Source of the DNA: Patiria miniata
Taxonomy: Eukaryota > Echinodermata > Asteroidea > Valvatida > Asterinidae
Direction: 5' to 3'
Length of the DNA: 64,000 nucleotides
Assembly: GCF_015706575.1 (NCBI RefSeq)
Contig: NW_024037062.1
Coordinates: 6,630,811 to 6,694,810, forward strand
Made by a program: the position numbers and the translations under genes. The notes under the pieces are model-generated. The model saw only the letters and a list, made by a program, of their open reading frames with translations, had not been told where the DNA came from and did no database searches. Numbering within the stretch: the first letter of the stretch is position 1; every line of letters begins with the position of its first letter. Positions 24,301 through 33,300 of the stretch are shown piece after piece.

Positions 24301-27300
24301 GCACGCATGTCAGATTTTTGTGCACGCGTGCCAGACTTTAAGCACGGCTTTGATTGGTCAAAGTGTTGTGGGTTGGGCTTAGTGGATTGGCCTATTGATC
24401 ATGTGACTTCATGCCGACAGGCAACAGCGGGCAACTCGAACATTTTTTGCATGTTATTTGGCCCACATTAAAGTTTATGTGAACACTTTAAAAGCACTGA
24501 ACGATATACATGCATTGGAAAAGAGAACCATTTGCTGAAAGATGGCATACACGTGACCACAAGATTTTGCAAACGAATGTCACATGGTATACAGGGTGAG
24601 TAAACAAAAAAAATGAAACCCAAATGTCGGGACTATTGAAGTTCTGCAAGTAGCACTTTCAAAATCTAGGATATACTTGTAAAAGCCCAATTTATAAGCT
24701 TTTTTTTTTAGTACAAAAATCATTCAAATCACTCATGTACTTTTCAAGTTTAAACACGGAATTTTAAACACAACCACCGTTTTAAACTTCTGTCCACGGA
24801 TCACTAAAAAAGTGTGCATTCTTTCAGCGAAACAGAAATAATTCAACACATCCCCATTTGACTTGTTTTTCGTTTTGCTGAAAGAACACTTACCTATTTT
24901 GTGATCCATGGACAGAACTTTAAAATGGTGGTTGTGTTTAAAATTCCGTAAGTTGAAACTTATATGAGTGATTTAAATGATTCTTGAACTAAAAGAAAGT
25001 TAATGAATTGGGCGTTCATATCCTAGATTTTGAAAGTGCCACATGCAGAACTTCACTCAACAATAGTCCCAATATTTGGGTTTTGGTGGTTGTTTTTACT
25101 CACCCTGTATTGTCTTCATAGGATGGAACAGCTTGTTGATTCTTTTCGAGCAGATTTCTTTTGTGCTACCAGTAATGACTTCATGATTGTTCATATTTTA
25201 TTTCTTCTTGTGCTTTCTAGAAAGAGCCTGTTTGGTGTGAGATCATCCAGGTGTGTACGCCCAGCCAAGACTTCAGCGCAGTCAGCAAGCCACAAGCCAT
25301 GTCTCGACTCATGCAGGTAACATGAATGAATCGTCTACTTTGGACAATTTGAATTGAACATTGACCCTAACCTTCCCAAATCCTCCAAAAACTTTGTTTT
25401 CAAAATGGAGGATTTTGCAGGATTGAGGCTACATGGCAAAGGTGTGTTGCTGATTTTGGAGAATGCACTGCGTCAAGGTCTAGGCCTAGATTATGCTTGA
25501 TATCCTCCGCACTGCTCCAGGATGTCACTGCTCTGCTTCTAATCAAATAAGGTTTTGCCCTTCACCGACGTATAAACACTGTATACTCCCGAGTGAAAGT
25601 TGGAAAAAATCACTCGGGTGGGACTCGATTTTTTTTTCCCCCCAACTTTCACTCGGGAGGTAACACACTGAGTATACAGTGTTTATACGTCGGTGAAGGG
25701 CAAAACCTATTTGATTTACATCACCCCGACGCAAAATTCCATCTTATGAATAGTTAATGCGGTACCCGCTGCTATATACATCAGATTCGAACCAGCCAAC
25801 GATCCCGTTAGCTGGGTGGTCGAGTGGTAAGACATCTGCACTAGAAAGCAGGAGATCGTGGGTTGCGAGTCCCACCTGAGTGATTTTTTTTCCAACTTTC
25901 ACTCGGGAGGTAACACACTGAGTATACAGTGTTTATACATCGGTGAAGGGCAAAACCTAGTTTGATTTACATCACCCCGACGCAAAATTACATCTTATGA
26001 ATATTGACAGTGATTGCTGGAGGATTTTGCAGGATTGAGGCAGTAGTCACCCCTCCAAGGACCACATTTAAGAAATAACAGCATTTTGTAGGATTGAGGC
26101 TGTGTGCAATTTCTATATGTAGGCATTTAGAGGATTTTACAGGATTGAAGCTACATCTAGAAAAAATATCTAGGGAGTTACTAGTTGGGTTGACTACAGA
26201 TCAGTATTACTGCTATTTCTGCTATACAATCAAGTGCAAAAGGTGTACAGGCATTACATTCACTGTGTGGACTTCCGAACAAAAGATGTCCACATAAACC
26301 AGTTTTCAGATACGTTGTGTGGACTTGCCCATGTCCACACAAGGTTTCCCCCTCTCTGGAAAACAGGTTTAGAGGCTTTTGGGTGAGATCTATCAGTCCC
26401 AAAATGATGAGAAACACTGAATTCAGGCCCGATTCAAAACGTGATTCAGCAACTTTTGATTTAAAATCGAGATCCTAGAATGTTGAAGCTGATTTGAAAG
26501 TTCATCAGGTTAGTTTTTCAGCACCCTTCTTTAGATTTTGAGCATGTTTATTGCTTCAAATGAAACAAAAGATGGACTGTACCTTTAATGGAGATATGCC
26601 ACAGTTTTATTTTCACTGCAAATATTCATAATGATTGTCTGTTTTATTTTCTTCCTGTCTCAAAGGTTCCTCCTGCTAACGGTGACACCTGCAAGGATGC
26701 AAGCAATATTCTCAAGACTTGCAAGACATCCTGAACAACGAAACCGTGCAGGTGGGTGTTAACGATTGAACTGATCATCAACTTGTAGCATTTTTGGTTT
26801 AATCTATTCCTTTAAAACCTCAAAATACCCTGCCTGTTGTTTACTGTACAGCCCCAAACCCACCCTGCCTGTACTCCCTGTACTGCCCCAAACCACCCTG
26901 GCCTGTTACTCCCTGTACTGCCCCAAACCACCCTGCCTATTACTCCCTGTACTGCCGCTAACCACCCTTGCCTGTTACTCCCTGTATCTGCTCCAAACCA
27001 CCCTGCCTGATACTCTCTGTACTGCCCCAACCACCCCTGCCTGTTACTGTTGTACTCTCTGTACTGCCCCAAACCACCCTACCTGTTACTCCTGTACTGC
27101 CCCAAACCACCGTGCCTGTTACTCCTGTACCGCCCCAAACCGCTCTGCCTGTTACTCCCTGTTTTGCTCCAAACCACCTGCCTGTTAGTCTCGCCTGTAC
27201 TGCTCGCTCCAAACCTCCCTGTTGCTTGTTACTCCCCTGGGGTTCGGGTTCCCCTTTTTTGACTCACCCTGTAAAGTCTTCAATTCTTTTTACAACAACA

Positions 27301-30300
27301 AAACATTTCATATACACAGGGTTTGCGATTTTGTGATTTTTTATTTAAAAAAAAGAAGATTTATTTGATTTATCAGATTTTTTAAAATTTAAATCAGATT
27401 GTTTGATATTTTTTTTTGACTTTCAAAACATTGATATGTCTAAAAATGTTTCTAAATCACTGTTACAAAAATCACTGATTTAAATCACTTTTTTTGGTAA
27501 AATCAGTGATTTAAATCAACGTGATTTAAATCAGCCAACCCTGATGTAAACGTTTCACTTTTACAATTTGAAATCTTGTTTGTAAACTTGTTTATGCTGT
27601 TGATTTCATTAACATTTCTTTTATTGTTGTTTCCCGTCTTTTCCAGACAAACTTGTTCTCCACCTTAACCAAGGTGTGTGAAGCCCTAGGCATAGCTCCG
27701 GATACATGTACTACAGACATCGGCGAGTTCGGACCGCTAGTTTTACAAGAGCTGATTCCATTGCTGGTGAGAAATTTTTACTTTACATCATGCGACTTTT
27801 TTCAGATCAGGTGATTTTTTTATCAAAATGACTTACTTATCAAAATGGGGCGCTGTGGTCCAATGGTTACGGTGTTCGACTTGTGTGCTGTGGTACATAG
27901 GTTCGAATCCTGACCTTGGGAACATGGTGTTTGTGCTCTTGAGCAAGGCACTTTACCGTTATTGCTTCGTCCTTCGGATGGGACGTAAAGCCGTAGGTCC
28001 CGTGTGTTGTGTAATGCACGTTGAAGAACCCAGTAACACTGGTCGCTAAGAGAAGGGGTTTGCCCTGGTGTTTCTGGCAGTAGCAGTAATTATGCGCCAC
28101 AGCACCTAGCAAAAAAGGTGCTACATAATGGGTCTCATAATGTTCATATACTTCATTTACCTGTCTTTAGTTGCATTTTCCCCTGCGCTTTTTATCCTCT
28201 GGCAAAAGGCGCTATAAAATACAGTTATTATATTATTATTATTACTCAAATGTGTTTTTTCCACACATTTATCACACAAGTTTCCTTAGTTTTAAACATT
28301 TGGCATAATATTTATTAAGACTGAAATATTTTCACATCTTCTTTTCAACACTGATTTTGTTTGTGTACAAAAACTAAGGGCAATTCCATGGTTACTGGCA
28401 TGACACTTTTTGCGTCCTTTTACATTCTGCGCGCTGCAGTCTTCGTACTAGTCGGACTATCTATCTCCTTGTGCATTTAAGGTTTGGTAAAAGATAAGAA
28501 ACTAATCAACAAAATCTCTTTTGACATAAAAAATGAACTTTTCTTCTGCCTTAAAAACAAAAACTCACAATCCCACTTGCATTTTGCATGTAAAAAGCAA
28601 GCTGCTAATAAAGCCATAATTTTTGTCCCCAAAATATTTTTTTTCCCTGACAACAAAAATGCTCTCAACCATATTCCATCTTAGTGTACTCAAATGAAAG
28701 GTCTTGTTGTCCCCTTTCATTTGATACCACAATTGAGGTTGTGATGCTTTGTAGTTCTGAAGATTTTGTAAGTTGTTCCAATTAGGTAAAGGGACAAACC
28801 TGTGTTCACAGGAACGGAGTGCCCATCTGCCCAAAGCGATTGGGCCAGACTTGAGTCCATGAAATACTGCTGTGGGGGGATCGCCACACCTTCTCCACAG
28901 CGAGTCTGTTACCTTCTCAGCATGGAATAATGCCAGTACCCATTTAACACCTGGGTTGAGAGGAGTAATTGAGGTAAAGCGCCTCACTCAAGGGCACAAC
29001 ACGCATGGCACGCCGGGCTCGAACCCACAATTCACGATCATGAATCCTCCGCTAGACCACACGTGCCCACATTTTGAATTGACGTACATGTAATCCTCAT
29101 GGAAATTGATCTTCTAATCACTTTTCTCTCACACAGGACGGCAGCACTATCTGCCCTCAGCAGGGTTTATGTGCAGCAGGCTCTCTCTACAAACTTGGCC
29201 GTGTTGTCTCATCCATTGAGCAGGTATCTAAATATACTCACAATAAAAGGACAAGACAAGACAAGCTTAGTAGAGCCGGTCCCAGTATGCACACAATTCT
29301 ACTCAATTGATTTGGAATGGCTATTCACTGGAAGTCTTTTCATGCATGTGGTCAGTCAATGCACGCGGGTTTTACCCCATTCATTGGTGTTACAGGGTAA
29401 TCCTATATGATAGCACTGCCCGACTCTCTTCACCAGTCTACTACAGTCGAAGTGACGGGGAGTCAGTCAGTCAATCAGTCCATTGGTCAATTAAGTCAGA
29501 ATGGCTATTCACTGGAAGTCTTTCCATGCATCTGGTCTACACAGTGGGCCGGATTTAGCCCATCCAAGGTGTTACAGGGTCATCCTATATGAAAGCACTG
29601 CTCGGTTCTCTTCACCAGCCTACAACCAGTCAAAGTGACAATCAGTCAGTCAGTCAGTCCAGTCGGTCAATTAATTCAGAATGGCTATTCACTGGAAGTC
29701 TTTCCATGCATCTGGTCTGCCCAAGGGCCGGATTTAGCCCATCCAAGGTGGTACAGGGTAATCCTATATGATAGCACTGCTCGGTTCTCTTTACCAGTCT
29801 ACAACCAGTCTTAGTGCAAGTCAGTCAGTCAACCGGGAGTCAGTCAGTCAGTCCAGTCAGTCAATAATCGGAATTTCTATTTACTGCAAGTCTTTTTATG
29901 CATCTTGTCTACACAATGGGCGGCTTTAGCCATTCATTGGTGTTACAGGGTCATCCTATATGATAGCACTGCCGGGCTCTCTTCGCCAGTTACAACCAGT
30001 AAGTTAGTCAGTCATTAGGTCAGTCTGCGGACAAAGAGAACTCTAGGCGGCTTCCGGGACAAGCAAAACCTTTAAAAATACAGTGCCGGTACGCAACATA
30101 CATATGAAAAAAAATTGCATTTGATTGGGCGTTTCAAAATAAACTTCATGAATTTTCCTTTGTTTATCTCTTTTGTCTGTCCCCTTAGGTTACTAAGAGC
30201 AATGGAGATCCCTGTGCAGAGTGTAAGGAGATAGTTATGGACTTGTTAGATATATTCTCAACAATCAAACAGTGCAAGTACGTCTGCTGGATATGTTTAT

Positions 30301-33300
30301 TATATATGTAGCACCTTACTGTTAGCCTTGTACTGCTCAAAAACCAATCTGCCTTTCCCTGTACTGCCCCAGACCACCCTGCCTATTACTCCCAGTACTG
30401 CCCCAAACCACCCTGCCTGTTACTCCCTTTACTGCCCCAAACCACCCTGCCTGTTACTCCCTTTACTGCCCCAGACCACCCTGCCTGTTTCTCCTGTACT
30501 GCCCAAACCACCTGCCTGTTACTCCTTGAATTGCCCGAACCACCCTGCCTGTTTCTCCCTGTACTGCCCAAACCACCCTGCCTGTTACTCCCTGTTACTC
30601 CCTGTATTGCCCAAAACCCACCCTGCCTGTTGCTCCCTGTATTGCACCAAACCACCCAGCCTGTTACTTCCTGTACTGCCAAAAACCACCTGCCTGTTAC
30701 TCCCTGTACTGCCCCAAACCGCCCTGCCTTTTACTCCCTGTGTTGCCCCAAACCACCCTGCCTGTTACTCCCTGCATTGCCCAGAACTGCCAAAGCACTA
30801 TTCATTGGTGAATGAATACAATGTCATACAATGTAATACAGTTGTTAATGGGTTAAACCCATATAGTCATGATAGTACTTCTATAAGTAGATGTCCTGCA
30901 TGTTCATTGCACGACTTTCACCGGAGAAATAGTACCCTAAGATTAGCTCCTGGGCTACCAACTATGCAACACAAGTGCTTGTAAGTGAGGCTGCTGGTGG
31001 TACCATACTAAACTGCTAAACCGAAAATGACAACTTTTTCCCCACTACAGAAAGATATATTCAACAAGGCCATCGCTGTCTGTGTCGCTCTAGGCGGTTC
31101 CACAGCTACCTGTACTGGAGTGATTAAACACTATGGTCCCGTCGTTGATGAGCGTCCTCACAAATGAACTGGTGAGTCACTGTTGAGTGTTGAGTTTCCG
31201 TAGAGTTTTTGAGTATTGAGTTGTGGAGTGCCTTGAATTTTGGGGGCTACTGTTATCAAAGATGTCAACATCTATGATCCACTCACCTGAGTATGATCAC
31301 TCAGTTGAGTGGCTGACAAATTTTGAGTTTCTGTGAGTTTTTGAGTTCTGAGCTTTTGAGTTTTGAGTGTCTCTTGAGTTTTGATGGCTCCTTTGTTATT
31401 TGGCAACACGTACTGAAGGCATCTAAACTATGGTCAACTCATACCGAGCATGATCACAGGTGCCCTGGTGAGTGGCCATCGAGTTTCGAGTTTCTGTTGA
31501 GTTTTTGAGCATCTGTTGAGTGTTAGAGTTGACTTTTTAATGGCTTTGGTTATTAGGTAGCAAAAAAGATGTTGAGGATTGGTTAAGTTTGTTTTAGAAT
31601 CAATTGCACTTTTGAGTGGGTCGGTTGAGTTCTTGAATGTTTATTGGGCTCCTAAAGGGCCTGTCTCATTATAGTGCTCTCATAGGAGACCTTACGGTGA
31701 CAAAAAAAATATTTAATAGATTTAACAATCGCAGCGAGGACACACGACAATGACAATTTCCGTCTGAAGTGGCCAGAAGCAGCTCAAGCTACCGGTACAC
31801 TCATACTGTGCTCATCAGGCGCTTACGATGCACTCAACTCACTCTCTATGCACCCCTGTCAAGCCCGATTACTCGATCTAGTCTGCTTGCCGCTGCGCTG
31901 TCACTGCCCCCAAACTACACTCCGCTTGCTGTTGATAAATCCTAGTAGCTCGCATTGCGCTCTTTATACGACCAAAATACGCTCACGTGATGTCACTTGC
32001 GCTGTATAAATACAGTCAATCTGCAGTCCAGTTTCAAATTTATACTACAAGTACATCACAATCGAGTTACTTTTTCATGGAGACTACATCGACTGCCTTG
32101 CGCCTAGGCTGCCTCAATGCCACTTCAATGTGGCACGATTGACGCTGGCACAACGCCTGAGTTGTATCATCACGGCGCCCTGGCCAGAGCGCAGAGGTGT
32201 TGTGATTGTTTTGAGCATGTTAAAAACTTTAGCCCTCATCGGGGACCATTAAGACCCTCTGGCGCCCATCTGGCAACCTATGTAGTTGTCGCTGCGATCT
32301 AGTAGTGTTGTTGTGCCCCAGCCACTTTTCAAGGACGCAGTGACAGACATATATGATCGCAGACAGTCTGACAGGGCCTTTAGTGTCTTTCATGTTTGAG
32401 TATCTTCAGTTTTTTAAAATCGGTTTATAGTGCAGTTCAGAGTCTCTTTGGCAGTTTGAAATGGCCCTTGAGTTCATGAGTATTTGTTAAGAGTGTCTGT
32501 TTGTGTCTTGAATTGTGGAGTCTGTTGAGTTGGTATCTTTTGGGTTCTTGGGTTTCCATGGAGTTAATCAGTTTTTTGGGTGTTTAAGTTTTAGACAAAA
32601 GTGTTATTTCTGACAACTCTTCACAGACACCGTCTCTGTGCACCATGATACAACTATGCACCTCAAGTGTGGAGCATGTCCAGCCCAGACCAGCCGCCAA
32701 GGCCGTTATGGTGAGTTGAAGAAGTTGCAGTGTTTTTATCACAAAATGTTATTGGTTGTTTCGGCAACTCGCCGAAACGGCCTTTGTTTTCGTAAAGTTT
32801 TTGTTTTCTTCCTTGTCAGCCAAGTTCCCATAGCGTTTGTACACATTTTCATCGTGCCTGGCACTTTTGGGGCACAAAAATAAATCTGATACCTTTACTT
32901 GGCATACACTTAGACCAACACCTGCAGTTGTGTGCTGAATATTGAGGACATCATGACATCGTCACGAGTCACGTGCATATTTTCAAGGCCTATATCTCCA
33001 GAACTACAGGTCCGATTGGGTTGAAACTTGATATGTACATATACCTACACAGGGAGTCTTATAGATGAAAATAAAGTGACGTCATGATGACAGCCACATT
33101 TTGTTCACAAACATCTAGTTTGTGATTATTCCACTGTGGGAGTTCCCCAGTTTCACAGATTATTTCATGTTGATTAGAAGTTACAGACTTGCACTTTAAT
33201 TACTGAAGGGTGTAGTACAGATGATTTTGCTTTATATCAGTTTGATTAAGTAATATTCATAAATACCTTAGACATTTACCCTGGATTCCCATTGGTTGAG

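Noticed and set aside
25800-25885. tRNA gene on the + strand
   Set aside because: Same repeat family as above, with an extra base in the T-loop.
26812-30984. Proline/cysteine-rich open frames
   Set aside because: They read through the 34-bp minisatellite in introns; no conserved start, domain or splice context.
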